NCBI RefSeq assembly: GCF_014204915.1
Contig: NZ_JACHMH010000001.1
Span: forward strand, 1 to 64,000
Length of the DNA stretch: 64,000 nt
Reading direction: 5' to 3'
DNA from: Crossiella cryophila
GTDB lineage: Bacteria; Actinomycetota; Actinomycetes; Mycobacteriales; Pseudonocardiaceae
Positions 1 through 9,762 of this stretch are shown piece after piece; position 1 is the first letter of the stretch; every line of letters starts with the position of its first letter. The notes below the pieces were generated by a model, which worked only from the letters and a program-made list of their open reading frames with translations, had not been told where the DNA came from and made no database searches. A program made the translations under genes and the position numbers.

Positions 1-1916
1 CACTCCAGGCCCTTGGCCGCGTGCATGGAGGCGAGGGTGACGCCGGCGACGGTTGGCGGGTGCTGGGCCTCGGCGCGGGCGTCGAGTTCGGCGGAGAAGC
101 GGCGCAGGTCGGCTTCTGGCAGGGCGGTGAGCAGCTCGTCGGCCACGCCGAGCAGGCCGGAGAGGGATTCCCAGCGTTCGCGGGCGGCGCCGCCGGCGGG
201 GGGCTGGGGGGTGAGGCCGAGGGGGGCGAGCACGATGCGGAGCACGGCGAGCAGGTCGAACGGGCGCGGCCGGGGTGGGACGGGCCGGTGGGGCTCGGCA
301 TCGGCGGGGGCAGGCGGGGCCTCGGGGTCGGCGACGCGGGAGTGGACACCGGCGGCTCGCTGGGCCAGGGCGGTGGCGGTCGCGGAGTGGGGGCCGGGTG
401 CGTACGGCTCGGCGGTGAGGTCGGCGGGGTGGCGCGGCTCGGCGACGGGGCGGGACTCGGTTGCCGGGTGGGCCAGGTTGGCGGGGCGGGGCTCGCCGGT
501 GGGATGGGCGGAGTCGGCTGAGCTGCGCTGGTCGGCCGGGCGGGGCTCGGCGAGAGGGCGGGCTGGGTCGGCGAGGCGGGGCTCGGCGGCCGGGTGGCCC
601 AGTTCGGCGGAGCGGGGCTCGGCGGCCAGGTGAGCCCGGTCGGCGGAGTGGGGCTCGGCGGCGACGTCAGCCGGGCGGGGTTCGGCGCGGGGGCGGGTCA
701 GGGCCGCGGTGCGGATTAGTTGCATGGCCTGGCGGACCTCGGGGCGGTTGAAGAAGCGCTCGCCGCCGCGGACCAGGTACGGGATGTCGGCCTCGGTGAG
801 GGCCTGTTCGTAGACCTCGGACTGGCCGTTGACGCGGAACAGCACCGCGATCTCGTGGGCCGGAACGCCCGACTTGAGCAGTTTGCCGATTCGGCGGGCC
901 ACCGCGTGGGCCTCGGCCGGTTCGTCGTCGAACTCGGCGAAGTGCGGGCGGGGGCCCTTGGGGCGCTGGCCGATGAGTTTGAGGCGGGAGCCGCTTGGGC
1001 GGTCCCTGGCGCCGCTGATCACCTGGTTGGCCAGGGAGACGACCTCGGGGGTCGACCGGTAGTCGCGTTCCAGGCGGACGATGGTGGCTTCGGGGTAGCG
1101 GCGGGGGAAGTTCAGCAGCCAGTGGGGGGCGGCGCCGGCGAAGGAGTAGATGGTCTGGTTGGCGTCGCCGACGACGGTGAGGTCGTCTCGGCCGCCGAGC
1201 CAGGCATCGAGGACTCGTTGCTGGAGGGGGGTTACGTCCTGGTACTCGTCGACCACGAAGCAGCGGTAGCGGTCGCGGAACTCGGTGGACACCTCGGGGT
1301 GTTCGTCGAAGACCGCGGCGGTGTGCAGCAGGTAGTCGTTGAAGTCGAGCATGCGGGCGCCGGATTTGAGCTTCTCGTAGCACTCGTAGACCGCGACGAT
1401 CTGCTCCGCGGAGGCTGGCAGGTCGCGGGTGGCCTTGGCGGCGGCCATGGCGTAGTCGACGGGGGCGACGAGTGAGGACTTCGCCCAGTCGATCTCGCCT
1501 GCCAGGTCACGCAGCATCTCGGTTTCGGTGGACATGCCGACGCGGCGGGCGGCCTGGGCGATGGCGCGCATCTTGCCGTCGATGAGTTGCCAGGGGTCGC
1601 CGCCTACGACTCGCGGCCAGAAGTAGCGCAGCTGCTTCATGGTGGCGGCGTGGAAGGTGCGGGCCTGGGCCTGGTGCACGCCCAGGTCACGCAGGCGGGT
1701 GCGCATCTCGCCGGCGGCGCGGCTGGTGAAGCTGACCGCGAGGACCTGGCCGGGGGCGACCAGGCCGCGGTGCACCAGGTAGGCGATGCGGTGGGTGATG
1801 GTGCGGGTCTTGCCGGTGCCCGCCCCGGCCAGCACGCAGACCGGGCCCCGTGGAGCCTCTACCGCCGCGCGCTGTTCCGGATCCAGTCCCGCAAGAAGCG
1901 TCTCGGCGTCACCCAC
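1..1916 (-). CDS. uvrD2: UvrD2-like ATP-dependent DNA helicase (3' end outside window)
   Basis: Superfamily 1A DNA helicase that unwinds DNA by 3'-5' translocation, with a presumed role in replication and repair. The reading frame is open from a GTG at 1916 to the left edge, so about 638 N-terminal residues are present and the C-terminus is missing. Visible motifs are Walker A (GAGTGKTRT, about residues 28-36), Walker B ([13 protein letters not shown], near 1221-1260) and, at the edge, the SF1 motif MHAAKGLEW. Between them lies an unusual Pro/Ala/Glu/Arg repeat insert (about 300-700). It starts 4 nt after the nudC stop and is the last gene of a leftward operon. UvrD2 rather than UvrD1 is favoured because nudC and uvrD2 are also neighbours in mycobacteria. 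The start is uncertain: GTG 1916 is the only good in-frame start near the nudC stop. Confidence 0.88.
   Translation of the reverse strand, partial: MGDAETLLAGLDPEQRAAVEAPRGPVCVLAGAGTGKTRTITHRIAYLVHRGLVAPGQVLAVSFTSRAAGEMRTRLRDLGVHQAQARTFHAATMKQLRYFWPRVVGGDPWQLIDGKMRAIAQAARRVGMSTETEMLRDLAGEIDWAKSSLVAPVDYAMAAAKATRDLPASAEQIVAVYECYEKLKSGARMLDFNDYLLHTAAVFDEHPEVSTEFRDRYRCFVVDEYQDVTPLQQRVLDAWLGGRDDLTVVGDANQTIYSFAGAAPHWLLNFPRRYPEATIVRLERDYRSTPEVVSLANQVISGARDRPSGSRLKLIGQRPKGPRPHFAEFDDEPAEAHAVARRIGKLLKSGVPAHEIAVLFRVNGQSEVYEQALTEADIPYLVRGGERFFNRPEVRQAMQLIRTAALTRPRAEPRPADVAAEPHSADRAHLAAEPRSAELGHPAAEPRLADPARPLAEPRPADQRSSADSAHPTGEPRPANLAHPATESRPVAEPRHPADLTAEPYAPGPHSATATALAQRAAGVHSRVADPEAPPAPADAEPHRPVPPRPRPFDLLAVLRIVLAPLGLTPQPPAGGAARERWESLSGLLGVADELLTALPEADLRRFSAELDARAEAQHPPTVAGVTLASMHAAKGLE
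300..700 (-). repeat. Degenerate Ala/Glu/Pro/Arg repeat within uvrD2
   Basis: Read on the minus strand in the helicase frame, this segment encodes imperfect repeats about 10-13 residues long. Each centres on AEPR followed by xAD and a short H/L/A stretch (AEPHSAD, AEPRSAE, AEPRLAD, AEPRPAD, GEPRPAN and so on). It interrupts the helicase after the accessory 2B-type region and before the AAKGLEW motif. The composition suggests a disordered linker. The repeats remain in frame, so they are translated and do not break the gene. Confidence 0.75.
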
Positions 1917-1920
1917 CGGG

Positions 1921-2829
1921 TCATCCTCGCATTGCCGCCCAACCCTCGAGCATGCGGCGCGCGATGGAGGTCTCCGGCGGCAGGCGCAGGCCCGGGATCT
2001 CGCCGCCGGCGGCGATCGCGGCCCGCACCTGGTCCCGGTGCACCCAGTTGGCTTCCTCGATCTCGCCCTCGGCCGGGGTCAGGGTGGCGCCCGGGTCGGC
2101 CAGTGCGGCGAAGCCGACCATCAGCGAACGCGGGAACGGCCAGGGCTGGCTGCCCAGGTAGCGCACCTCGCGGACCTTGACGCCGACCTCCTCGGCGACC
2201 TCGCGCACCACGCAGGCTTCGAGGGACTCGCCGGTTTCGACGAAACCGGCCAGCACCGAGTAGCGCTCCGGCGGCCAGATCGGCTGGCGGGCCAGGATGA
2301 CCTGGTCCGCGCCGTCGTGCACCAGGCAGATCACCGCCGGGTCGGTGCGCGGGTACTCCTCGCGCCCGCACCCGGTGCAGCGGCGCGCCCACCCGGCCCG
2401 TTCGGGCTTGGTGGACGCGCCGCAACGCGCGCAGAAACCGGAGTGCCGGTGCCAGGTCAGCAAGCCGACCGCGGTGGTCAGCAGACCCGCGTCGGTGTCA
2501 TCGAGCAGGGCGCCGGTCATCCGGAGGTCCTGCCAGTCCTCGTGTTCCAGCTCCTGCTCGGCAGGCACGGCCCAGTACGAGCGGCCGTCCTGGGTGCCGA
2601 GCAGCACCGCGGTGTCACCGGGTTCGGGCGAGTGCTCGACGGCGGCGCGCAACCGCAGTCCCGCACCGCCCTCGCGCAGCTCGACCCGGCCCCGGTTGTC
2701 GACAACGAGCAGCTCCGCCGTGCGCCAGAGTTCGGCGAGGCGGGCCGCGTCGTCCCGCAGCAGATCGTCGCGGTCCACCGTGGACCTGGACAGTGCGGGC
2801 AGTCGGTCGAGCTGGAATTCCTGGGTCAC
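1921..2829 (-). CDS. nudC: NADH pyrophosphatase NudC (NAD-cap hydrolase family)
   Basis: Nudix hydrolase of 302 residues that hydrolyses NAD(H) to NMN(H) and AMP; family members also remove NAD caps from RNA. The sequence shows a zinc ribbon with Cys 133, 136, 151 and 154, then the Nudix box ([20 protein letters not shown], about 195-214). The SQPWPFPxS motif at about 227-235 distinguishes NudC from other Nudix enzymes. Length and domain order are normal. The start overlaps the upstream M16 peptidase by 4 bp (ATGA) and the stop is 4 nt before uvrD2, so it is translationally coupled in the middle of the operon. Presumably cytosolic. Confidence 0.95.
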   Translation of the reverse strand: MTQEFQLDRLPALSRSTVDRDDLLRDDAARLAELWRTAELLVVDNRGRVELREGGAGLRLRAAVEHSPEPGDTAVLLGTQDGRSYWAVPAEQELEHEDWQDLRMTGALLDDTDAGLLTTAVGLLTWHRHSGFCARCGASTKPERAGWARRCTGCGREEYPRTDPAVICLVHDGADQVILARQPIWPPERYSVLAGFVETGESLEACVVREVAEEVGVKVREVRYLGSQPWPFPRSLMVGFAALADPGATLTPAEGEIEEANWVHRDQVRAAIAAGGEIPGLRLPPETSIARRMLEGWAAMRG

Positions 2830-4208
2830 GGAAGAAGAACCCCGCCAAGGGCGCCCATTGTTCCGGCCAGCGCCTCCGCGTCGCCGACCACGACCCCGGT
2901 CCAGGCATCCGGCGCGAAGAACTCGCGGGCCGCCTCGGCCACCTCGGCCACACTGACCTCCGCCAGCCTGCGCTGATGCGCGCGCAGCCAGGCGAAGTCC
3001 AACCCGAAGGCGGTCAGCGACAGCAGCGTGTTCGCCAGCCCCGCCTGGGACGCCTCGGCGATGAGCTGCATGCCGATCAGGTAGTTGCGGGCGGAGTCCA
3101 CCTCGGCCTGGGTCGGCGGCGAGACCACCATCCGGCCCAGCTCGTAGCGGATCTCCAGCAGCGCGGCCGCGCTGACATCGCTGGCGGTGTCCGCGTCCAG
3201 CAACAGGGTGGCGTTGCCGGGGGTGTACTCGAAGGCCGAGCGGGCCGAGTAGGTGAAGCCCTTGTCCTCGCGGATGTTCTCCACCAGGCGGGAGGAGAAG
3301 TACCCGCAGTAGACCAGGTTCGCCAGCTGCAGCGCGGCGTACTTGGGGTGGTTGCGCGGCACGGCCTGGGTGGAGAGCCGGAACTGGGACTGCACGGCGC
3401 CGGGCCGGTGCACCAGCTTCAGGTCGCCGCCGGCCAGCTCGGGCAGCGCGGGCAGCGGGGTCGCGCTGCCCTCGCCCTGCCAGCCGCCGAGCTTGTCCGC
3501 CACGACCTCGATCATCTTGTCCGGGTCGACGTCGCCGACCAGCACCAGGATCGAGCCGCGCGGCAGCAGGTTGTTCTTGTGCAGCGCGCGGACCTGTTCG
3601 GCGGTGACCTCCGCGACGTCGGAGTGCAGCGGCACCTCCTTGACGAACGGGTGGTCGCCGTAGCGGTGCTTCTGCAGGGCCTCACGGGCGATGGTGCCCG
3701 GTTCGCTGCGGGCCAGCGCGATCGCGTTGACCAGCCGCTCGCGTTCGCGGAGCAGCTCGTCCTCGGGGTAGCTGGCGCCGGTGAGCAGGTCGCCGAGCAC
3801 GTCCAGCTGCACGTCGAGGCCGCTGGCCAGGCCCTCGCCGCTGAAGGAGAGCCGTTCCGGGTCGACCGTGGCGCTGATCGAGGAGCCGACCAGGGCCAGC
3901 TCGTCGGCGATCTGCAGCCGGTCGCGCCTGCCGGTGCCGGTGGTCACGGTGGCGGCCAGCAGCTCGGCGATGGCCGGGTGCTGGGGATCGGTGCCGGCGA
4001 AGGGCACGAACAACCGCATGCCGACCAGTGGCACGGTGGCGCGCTGGGCGGCCACCACCCGCAGTCCGTTGTCCAGCGTGGTGTCCACAATGGACACCTC
4101 GGTGGCCACGTTCTGCTCGCCGAGCGGCGGCAGCGGGCGCGGACCCGCTTCAGTGCGACCGATTTCTTCTGCGGTGCGGAAGCGACGTTCCACAGTGGAC
4201 TCGGTCAC
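2826..4208 (-). CDS. M16 family peptidase-like protein, non-catalytic partner
   Basis: 460-residue member of the pitrilysin/M16 family. The N-terminal half lacks the inverted zinc motif HxxEH found in its upstream neighbour. The C-terminal half keeps the Arg...Tyr pair (SSRLVENIREDKGFTYSAR) that M16 non-catalytic subunits contribute to substrate binding. In bacterial and mitochondrial two-subunit M16 enzymes, one HxxEH chain pairs with one such partner. The 4-bp ATGA overlaps on both sides, with the active M16 gene upstream and nudC downstream, support production as a pair. No signal peptide is evident, so a cytosolic peptidase complex is inferred. Confidence 0.9.
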   Translation of the reverse strand: MTESTVERRFRTAEEIGRTEAGPRPLPPLGEQNVATEVSIVDTTLDNGLRVVAAQRATVPLVGMRLFVPFAGTDPQHPAIAELLAATVTTGTGRRDRLQIADELALVGSSISATVDPERLSFSGEGLASGLDVQLDVLGDLLTGASYPEDELLRERERLVNAIALARSEPGTIAREALQKHRYGDHPFVKEVPLHSDVAEVTAEQVRALHKNNLLPRGSILVLVGDVDPDKMIEVVADKLGGWQGEGSATPLPALPELAGGDLKLVHRPGAVQSQFRLSTQAVPRNHPKYAALQLANLVYCGYFSSRLVENIREDKGFTYSARSAFEYTPGNATLLLDADTASDVSAAALLEIRYELGRMVVSPPTQAEVDSARNYLIGMQLIAEASQAGLANTLLSLTAFGLDFAWLRAHQRRLAEVSVAEVAEAAREFFAPDAWTGVVVGDAEALAGTMGALGGVLLP

Positions 4209-5488
4209 TGGTCTCCTCCGGCGTTGAGCACGAGCACGGCGCGGGAGTCGGGGCGCAGCGCCTTGGCCGCGGTCACCACGTCCTCCTCGCTGACCCCGGC
4301 GATCCGCCGCGGCAGTTCGCTGATCAGCTCGGCCCGCCCGAAGAGCAGTTCGGCCGCGCCGAGGGCGAGCGTGCGCGACATCAGCCGGTCGTGCTCGGAG
4401 TACAGCGCGGCGGCCCAGCGGGCCTCCACCCGAGCCAGCTCGTCGGTGTCCGGACCGTCGGAGGCCAGCCGGTGCAGTTCCTCGTCCAGCGCGCCGATCA
4501 CCCTTGACACGTCCACAGTGGACGGATGGATGGCGGTCACCGTCAGCGTGTCGGGGTCCCGCGCGTCCAGCGCGCTGCCCAGCAGGCCGCAGCGGGCGCC
4601 GACCTCGACCACCAGCTCCTCGTCCTGGGTCATCCGGCGTTGCAACCGGGAGGAGTCCCCGTCGGTGAGCAGCGCGGTGAGCACCACGTAGTTGAGGTAG
4701 GAGTCCAGATCGCCTGCCGGGTCGGGCAGCCGGTAGCCGACCGCGACCCCGGGCAGGGTGGCGTGCGCGTCGGTGTACTCCCCGCGCAGCTCGCCCTGCG
4801 GGAACGGCTCGGCGAAGGAGGGCCGCACCGGCACCGGGCGGGCGGGCACGTCGCCGAAGTGCTTCTGCACCAGGTCGATCGCCTCGTTCACGGTGAAGTC
4901 ACCGGCGACGGTGAGCACCGCGTTGCCAGGGGCGTAGAAGGTGTCGAAGAAGGTCGCGCAGTCCTGCAGGCTGGCCTGCTCCAGGTCGGAGAAGTCACCG
5001 TAACCGTTGTGCGCGTTGGCGAAGGTGGAGTACAGCACCGGCGGCAGGGTGATCCACGGGAACCCGCCGTAGGGCCGGTTCAGCACGTTGAGCCGGATCT
5101 CCTCCTTGACCACGTCGACCTGGTTGCGCAGGTTCTCCTCGGTCAGCTTGGGCGCGCGCATCCGGTCGGCTTCCAGGAAGAGCATCCGCTCCAGCGCCGC
5201 GGAGGGCGCCACCTGGAAGTAGTCGGTGTAGTCCGGATGTGTCGAACCGTTGAACACCCCGCCGGAGCCCTGGACGTGCCGGAAATGGGCGAGTTTCTCC
5301 AGGCTCTCGCTGCCCTGGAACATCAGGTGCTCGAACAGGTGCGCGAAACCGGTGCGGCCCTCGGGTTCCGACCGGAAGCCCACGTCATAGTGCACGCTGA
5401 CACACACCACGGGAGCCGTGCGATCGGGCGCGAGCAGGACGCGCAGTCCGTTGGCGAGAGTCACCCGGTGCAGCTGGGGATCTGACAT
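4205..5488 (-). CDS. M16 family zinc peptidase, catalytic subunit
   Basis: 427-residue M16 metallopeptidase with the inverted zinc-binding motif HLFEH at residues 50-54 (GFAHLFEHLMFQGS) and a downstream Glu-rich helix (EENLRNQVDVVKEEIRLN) that supplies the third ligand. The length is typical of one chain of a two-chain M16 peptidase, and the next gene encodes the non-catalytic type. It is the first gene of the leftward operon M16-M16-nudC-uvrD2. There is no Shine-Dalgarno before ATG 5488, but a TAGTCT hexamer ends 6 nt upstream, suggesting a leaderless transcript. Confidence 0.93.
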   Translation of the reverse strand: MSDPQLHRVTLANGLRVLLAPDRTAPVVCVSVHYDVGFRSEPEGRTGFAHLFEHLMFQGSESLEKLAHFRHVQGSGGVFNGSTHPDYTDYFQVAPSAALERMLFLEADRMRAPKLTEENLRNQVDVVKEEIRLNVLNRPYGGFPWITLPPVLYSTFANAHNGYGDFSDLEQASLQDCATFFDTFYAPGNAVLTVAGDFTVNEAIDLVQKHFGDVPARPVPVRPSFAEPFPQGELRGEYTDAHATLPGVAVGYRLPDPAGDLDSYLNYVVLTALLTDGDSSRLQRRMTQDEELVVEVGARCGLLGSALDARDPDTLTVTAIHPSTVDVSRVIGALDEELHRLASDGPDTDELARVEARWAAALYSEHDRLMSRTLALGAAELLFGRAELISELPRRIAGVSEEDVVTAAKALRPDSRAVLVLNAGGDQ

Positions 5489-5494
5489 GACGTA

Positions 5495-5500
5495 AGACTA
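5495..5500 (-). promoter_or_regulatory. -10 element of M16-nudC-uvrD2 operon, leaderless start
   Basis: TAGTCT on the minus strand, 6 nt before ATG 5488. This places the transcription start at or beside the start codon. No convincing -35 was seen. Confidence 0.45.
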
Positions 5501-5506
5501 CGGGCC

Positions 5507-7228
5507 CTACCGAAGTGCGCGCAGGTGCCCGGCCTCGGCGAGCACCCCGTCCACCGCGGCCAGGAACAGCGGGAAGTGCGCCGCGAACCGGCGGAGGTCG
5601 GGCGTGGACTCCTCGCCCTGGGCCGATTCCCCGTACCAGTACAGGCCGGGCGTGCCGTCCGCGTCGGAGTCCAGGGTGGCGAAGGCGCGCAGCCAGCGGT
5701 CGGTCTCGCCGAGCACCACCGCGTACGGCAGCGAGCGGGAGAAGACCATCTCGCGGTCGGCGGGCGGGATGTCGTCCACCTGGACCGTGTGCAGGTAGCC
5801 GCGCAGGCCGCGGACCTGGGCCAGCAGCGCGCTGCCCCGGCGGGTGCGGGCGGGCATGGAGCGGGCGCCGACGGTCAGCGCGACCCCGGCCACGATCACC
5901 GCGAGGCCGAGCACGGCGTAGGTGGTGGTGAAGGCCATCACCAGGGTGGCCACGATGCCGAGGCCGGTCAGGCCGAGGCCGATCCACCACCAGCGGGTGC
6001 GCTCGGTGTCCGGGCGGCTGGTGAACCACTGCCGCTCGACCACGTCGGTGTAGAGCGCGTCGCGCACGCCGGTCAGGTCAAGGCCGCCGCCACCGCGCAG
6101 CTGGGAGAGCAGCACCTGCTCGCGGTCGCCGGTGAACAGGGTGTCGTAGACGGCGCGCTCGTAGTCGGTGAGGTAGTCATCCGGCGGGTTGCGGCGCACG
6201 ATCCGCCAGTTGGCCACGCCGCTGCCGCCGTGGATCTCCTCGATCCACAGGTAGTTGCGCACCGCGAGGTCGACCACGGTGGCCGAGACGTCGACCACGT
6301 CCACGTGCTCGTCCACCACGGTGCCGACCTGGCCGGGCAGCACGCCGTCCGGGGAGGCGAAGCTGACCCGCTGCTCCTCGTCCGCGACCAGCACCTGCAC
6401 CGGGCCGACATCGCTGGCCAGCGCCTTGGCGTCGCGGCCGCGGGCGAACCAGAGCAGGGCCACGCCGCCGAGCAGCAGCAGTGCCAGGCCGCCGAGTCCG
6501 CCCAGGGTGAGCGGGGTGAGCGCGAACGCCCTGGCCAGGGTGGAGCCCTGGTCGAAGCGGGCGTTGGCCGGCACGGTGCCCGGCTCGAGGCCGACCGCCA
6601 GGTCGACCCGTTCGCCCTGCTTGAGTCCGATGTTGCGGGCCGAGGCGGCCTCACCGGCGACCACCTGGGCGTTGGTGCACAGGGTGGCCGAGCCGGGCAT
6701 GCCGGCCAGGCAGGTGACCGAGGTGGGCGGCTTGGGCGAGACGAAGCTGACCGAGACCGAGTCCAGGTCCGCGCTCCAGCCGCCGGAGACCTGCCAGCGC
6801 ACGTCCTGGGCGTCGCCGGACTCGCTGACCGCGCCCTCGACGGTGTAGGTGATCTTGCTCTGGCCCGCGTTGAGCCGGAGCGTCAGCTCCTCGGCGTTCT
6901 GCTCGACGCTGCCCTTGCCCTCCACCGCCGCCTTGCTCACGGTGAAGACCCGTTCCACGTCGTCACCTGCGGCGATGCGCAGTGGCACGGTCCGGGTGAC
7001 CGTCTGTCCTTCCGGCACGGCGACCTGCTCGGTCACACTGAGCTTGCCGTCGCGCTCCAGCCGGAGCGAGACGTCGGCGGCGATCGTGCCGGGCAGCCCC
7101 TGGGGGCCGCTGGGCTCGACTCCGCCCGACGGTGGCGGGGGCACAGCGAGGAACGCGACAGGTGCCAGCACGGCTGCGGAGAGCACGGCGCCCCAGTTCG
7201 TCAACACGGCAGCGGAGAATAGCGGCAT
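5507..7228 (-). CDS. DUF2207 domain-containing membrane protein
   Basis: 573-residue exported membrane protein. It has an N-terminal signal/anchor (about 1-30), an extracytoplasmic beta-rich domain (about 45-215) and a TM helix near 235-260 (LGGLGGLALLLLGGVALLW). Next come a cytoplasmic segment, two more TM helices (about 415-460) and a C-terminal cytoplasmic region ending in a DUF2207-like block (PYAVVLGETDRWLRAF...GLYWYGES). The function of the family is not known. It is divergent from the metallopeptidase at 7277. ATG 7228 has no Shine-Dalgarno. An alternative is GTG 7207, which has a TATTCT hexamer 8 nt upstream and still leaves a good signal peptide. Confidence 0.85.
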   Translation of the reverse strand: MPLFSAAVLTNWGAVLSAAVLAPVAFLAVPPPPSGGVEPSGPQGLPGTIAADVSLRLERDGKLSVTEQVAVPEGQTVTRTVPLRIAAGDDVERVFTVSKAAVEGKGSVEQNAEELTLRLNAGQSKITYTVEGAVSESGDAQDVRWQVSGGWSADLDSVSVSFVSPKPPTSVTCLAGMPGSATLCTNAQVVAGEAASARNIGLKQGERVDLAVGLEPGTVPANARFDQGSTLARAFALTPLTLGGLGGLALLLLGGVALLWFARGRDAKALASDVGPVQVLVADEEQRVSFASPDGVLPGQVGTVVDEHVDVVDVSATVVDLAVRNYLWIEEIHGGSGVANWRIVRRNPPDDYLTDYERAVYDTLFTGDREQVLLSQLRGGGGLDLTGVRDALYTDVVERQWFTSRPDTERTRWWWIGLGLTGLGIVATLVMAFTTTYAVLGLAVIVAGVALTVGARSMPARTRRGSALLAQVRGLRGYLHTVQVDDIPPADREMVFSRSLPYAVVLGETDRWLRAFATLDSDADGTPGLYWYGESAQGEESTPDLRRFAAHFPLFLAAVDGVLAEAGHLRALR

Positions 7229-7276
7229 CGACCTATGCTTCGGGCCATCGAGTGGGAAAAGAGGGGTGGAGACGCG

Positions 7277-8323
7277 ATGACGGCGCCTTCAGGGCCGGGT
7301 CAGCCGCCGGAATACGGCGGGTCCGCGGGCTCGGGCTACCCCGGGTACCACGACCCGTATCCGAGCTATGCCGACTACTCCGGCTACCTCGATCCGGAGC
7401 CGCCGAAGCCGCCGCGCCGCCGCAAGAACTCGCCGCTGACCATCCTGCTGGTACTGGTCGTGCTGGTCGGGTCGGTGGTGGTCTACGCCAAGGTCACCGG
7501 GGACAACGCCGGTGAGCCGGACGCCGCCGGGCAGTCCTCGCCGAGCAGCCCCGGCACCACCGCGGCGCCGGACTCCGCCCAGCCCTCGCCAGCCCCGCTG
7601 CGGCCGCGGCCCACCCGCAAGCTGGAGGACCACCCGCTGATGGTCGACGGCGGCAAGCTCGCCTTCGCCCAGTGCGATCTGCCCAAGATCGGCCGGGCCA
7701 CCGACCAGCTGCGCACCTACTACCTGGCAGGCATCGACTGCCTGGAGCGGGCCTGGACGCCGCTGCTGGAGGCGGCCAACCTGCCGACGCACAAGGTGGA
7801 GCTGGACACCTCGGCCGACATCACCGAGACCGCCTGCGGCAAGGCGGACAAGGACGAGCAGTTCGTGGCCATGTACTGCTCGCGGAACTCGATGATCTAC
7901 ATGCCGACCAAGCGGCTGCTGCGGGTCTACGGCACCAACTCCCCCGGCGGGCACCTGGCCACGCTGGCGCACGAGTACGGCCACCACATCCAGGCGCTGA
8001 GCGGGATGCTGGCCGCGGCCGGGCAGAAGCAGGAGGAGGCCGGGGAGGGCACGCCGGTCTCGGCCGAGTTGTCCCGCCGCATCGAAATGCAGGCAAACTG
8101 CTTCGCGGGCATGTTCCTTGCCGCTACGGTCGGCCGCGGCACCGTGACCAAGGCGCTGGCCGACAAGGCGGTCAACGACTTCCGGCAGGCTGACGACTCG
8201 CCGGACAGCCAGTCCAGTCACGGCACCGGCAAGAACCAGGGAGCCTGGGCCAAGCGGGGTTACACGTCCAACAACGCGAAGGACTGCAACACCTGGGCGG
8301 CCAAGCCCGCAGACGTGAAATGA
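7277..8323 (+). CDS. Membrane-anchored neutral zinc metallopeptidase, HExxH type
   Basis: 348 residues. A Gly/Pro/Tyr-rich cytoplasmic N-terminus (1-45) precedes one TM helix (about 53-72) and a Ser/Pro linker. The extracytoplasmic domain carries HEYGHH at 232-237, a zincin HExxH site, with conserved downstream helices (LSRRIEMQANCFAGMFLAA) that probably give the third ligand, Glu. This layout fits the putative neutral zinc metallopeptidase family (YpfJ-like). Substrates are unknown. The start at ATG 7277 has a GGTGGAG-type Shine-Dalgarno; an upstream in-frame ATG at 7235 has none. A TATGCT hexamer at about 7234-7239 may be the -10 element. The next gene is a paralogue 14 bp downstream. Confidence 0.88.
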   Translation: MTAPSGPGQPPEYGGSAGSGYPGYHDPYPSYADYSGYLDPEPPKPPRRRKNSPLTILLVLVVLVGSVVVYAKVTGDNAGEPDAAGQSSPSSPGTTAAPDSAQPSPAPLRPRPTRKLEDHPLMVDGGKLAFAQCDLPKIGRATDQLRTYYLAGIDCLERAWTPLLEAANLPTHKVELDTSADITETACGKADKDEQFVAMYCSRNSMIYMPTKRLLRVYGTNSPGGHLATLAHEYGHHIQALSGMLAAAGQKQEEAGEGTPVSAELSRRIEMQANCFAGMFLAATVGRGTVTKALADKAVNDFRQADDSPDSQSSHGTGKNQGAWAKRGYTSNNAKDCNTWAAKPADVK

Positions 8324-8337
8324 GCTGAGCACCGAGC

Positions 8338-9762
8338 ATGACCACGCCGCCTCCTCCCGGCTCGTGGCCGCCGCCGGGCGCCGGACCGCAGCAGGGTCCG
8401 CGCGCAGGCTGGCCGCCGCCCGCGCCGGTCGGCCGACCACCGCGGCCCGCGCCGATCGCCCCGCAGGGCACCCGCCGGATGCCACCGCCCGGTGTGGTGC
8501 AGCCGCCGCCGATGCCCTCGGGCCCGTACCAGCGGCCGCCGATGCCCAGCGGTCCGCAGCCGATGCCACCGCCGATGCCGCCGGGTCCGCCCGGCGGGAT
8601 GCGGCCGGGGATGCCGCCGCCGATGCCCAGTGGCGGGTTCGCGCCGCCGCCGCGGGCGGTGATGCCGCCGCCGATGGCCGCGCCGCACAGCGCGCCGCGG
8701 CCGCCCGGCCACGGTGGTCCCGGTGGCCCGCCGCCGCCGTGGATGCCGCCGCAGCAGGCCTGGCCGATCGGGTACCCGCCGCCGCGCCGCAAGTCAGCCG
8801 GACCGGTGGTCGCACTGGTGCTGGTGGGTTCGCTGGTGGTGGGCGTGGGGCTGATCGCGCTGGTGGTCGGCACCGGGCGCAAGGCCCCGATCGCCGAACC
8901 CGGCTACACCTACCCGAGCTTCACCGGGGTGTCCCGCACCACCGGCTACGGCACGACCACCACCACGACCACGACCGGCACCACCACCGGTCGCAGCACC
9001 ACGCTGCGCAGCACCAGCGCGACCAGTTCGGCGCCACCGCAACCGCGCCCGGTGCCCAAGCTGGTGGACAACCCGCTGCACCTGGCAGGCAAGCCGGTTT
9101 CGGCGGCCAACTGCAACCTGCCCGCGTTCAAGTCCAATCCGGAGGCGCTGCGTGCCTTCTACGGCGCGGCGATCCGTTGCATGCACGAGGCGTGGGCGCC
9201 CGCCATGCGCGCGGCCAACCTGCCGGATGACCCGCCGGGGCTGGAAGTGGTGGTGGGCAAGGACAACAGCCCGTGCAGCTCCGGTGGTTACTCCAGCGGC
9301 GCGTTCTACTGCGGGCGCAACCACACGATCTACATGAACGCGCGTGTCGAGCGCAACGACGGGCAGAACGTGCAGGCCGGTCCGAGCCTTGGCGTGCTGG
9401 CGCACGAGTACGGCCACCACGTGCAGTCGATGAGCGGCATCCTTGGCGCGGCCTGGGACCAGATGTACGACGCCGGTCAGACCTCGGCCCGCGGGCTGGA
9501 GTTGTCCCGCCGCAAGGAACTCCAGGCGAGCTGCTTCGCCGGCATGTTCCTGGCCGCCGCCTCCGGCCGCGCCTCGGTGAACCGGAACCTGGCCAACTCG
9601 GCGATCGCCGACCTCGGCGAGCGCGGTGACTGGCCGAACAACAAGCGGCCGCGCGACCACGGCTCCCCCGGCAACAACAAGGCCTGGGCCACCCACGGCG
9701 CGAAGTACAACAACAGCCGCGACTGCAACACCTGGAACGCCAAGCCGGACATCGTGAGCTAG
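8338..9762 (+). CDS. Second membrane-anchored zinc metallopeptidase, Pro-rich N-terminus
   Basis: 474 residues, paralogue of the preceding gene. About 150 residues of Pro/Met/Gly low-complexity sequence precede a TM helix (about 158-182), a Thr-rich linker and a catalytic domain with HEYGHH at 356-361. The NCNL, ELSRRKELQASCFAGMF and DCNTWNAKP blocks match its neighbour. Four or more Cys in the catalytic domain suggest disulfides and an extracytoplasmic location. The Pro-rich tail probably lies in the cytoplasm or spans the wall-membrane zone. The stop codon overlaps the next start by one base, so the three genes from 7277 look like one operon. Confidence 0.88.
   Translation: MTTPPPPGSWPPPGAGPQQGPRAGWPPPAPVGRPPRPAPIAPQGTRRMPPPGVVQPPPMPSGPYQRPPMPSGPQPMPPPMPPGPPGGMRPGMPPPMPSGGFAPPPRAVMPPPMAAPHSAPRPPGHGGPGGPPPPWMPPQQAWPIGYPPPRRKSAGPVVALVLVGSLVVGVGLIALVVGTGRKAPIAEPGYTYPSFTGVSRTTGYGTTTTTTTTGTTTGRSTTLRSTSATSSAPPQPRPVPKLVDNPLHLAGKPVSAANCNLPAFKSNPEALRAFYGAAIRCMHEAWAPAMRAANLPDDPPGLEVVVGKDNSPCSSGGYSSGAFYCGRNHTIYMNARVERNDGQNVQAGPSLGVLAHEYGHHVQSMSGILGAAWDQMYDAGQTSARGLELSRRKELQASCFAGMFLAAASGRASVNRNLANSAIADLGERGDWPNNKRPRDHGSPGNNKAWATHGAKYNNSRDCNTWNAKPDIVS

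Noticed and set aside
13-751. Glycine/serine/alanine-rich plus-strand open frames over the left edge
   Set aside because: They are antisense shadows of the repeat-rich part of uvrD2; the minus frame carries helicase motifs throughout.
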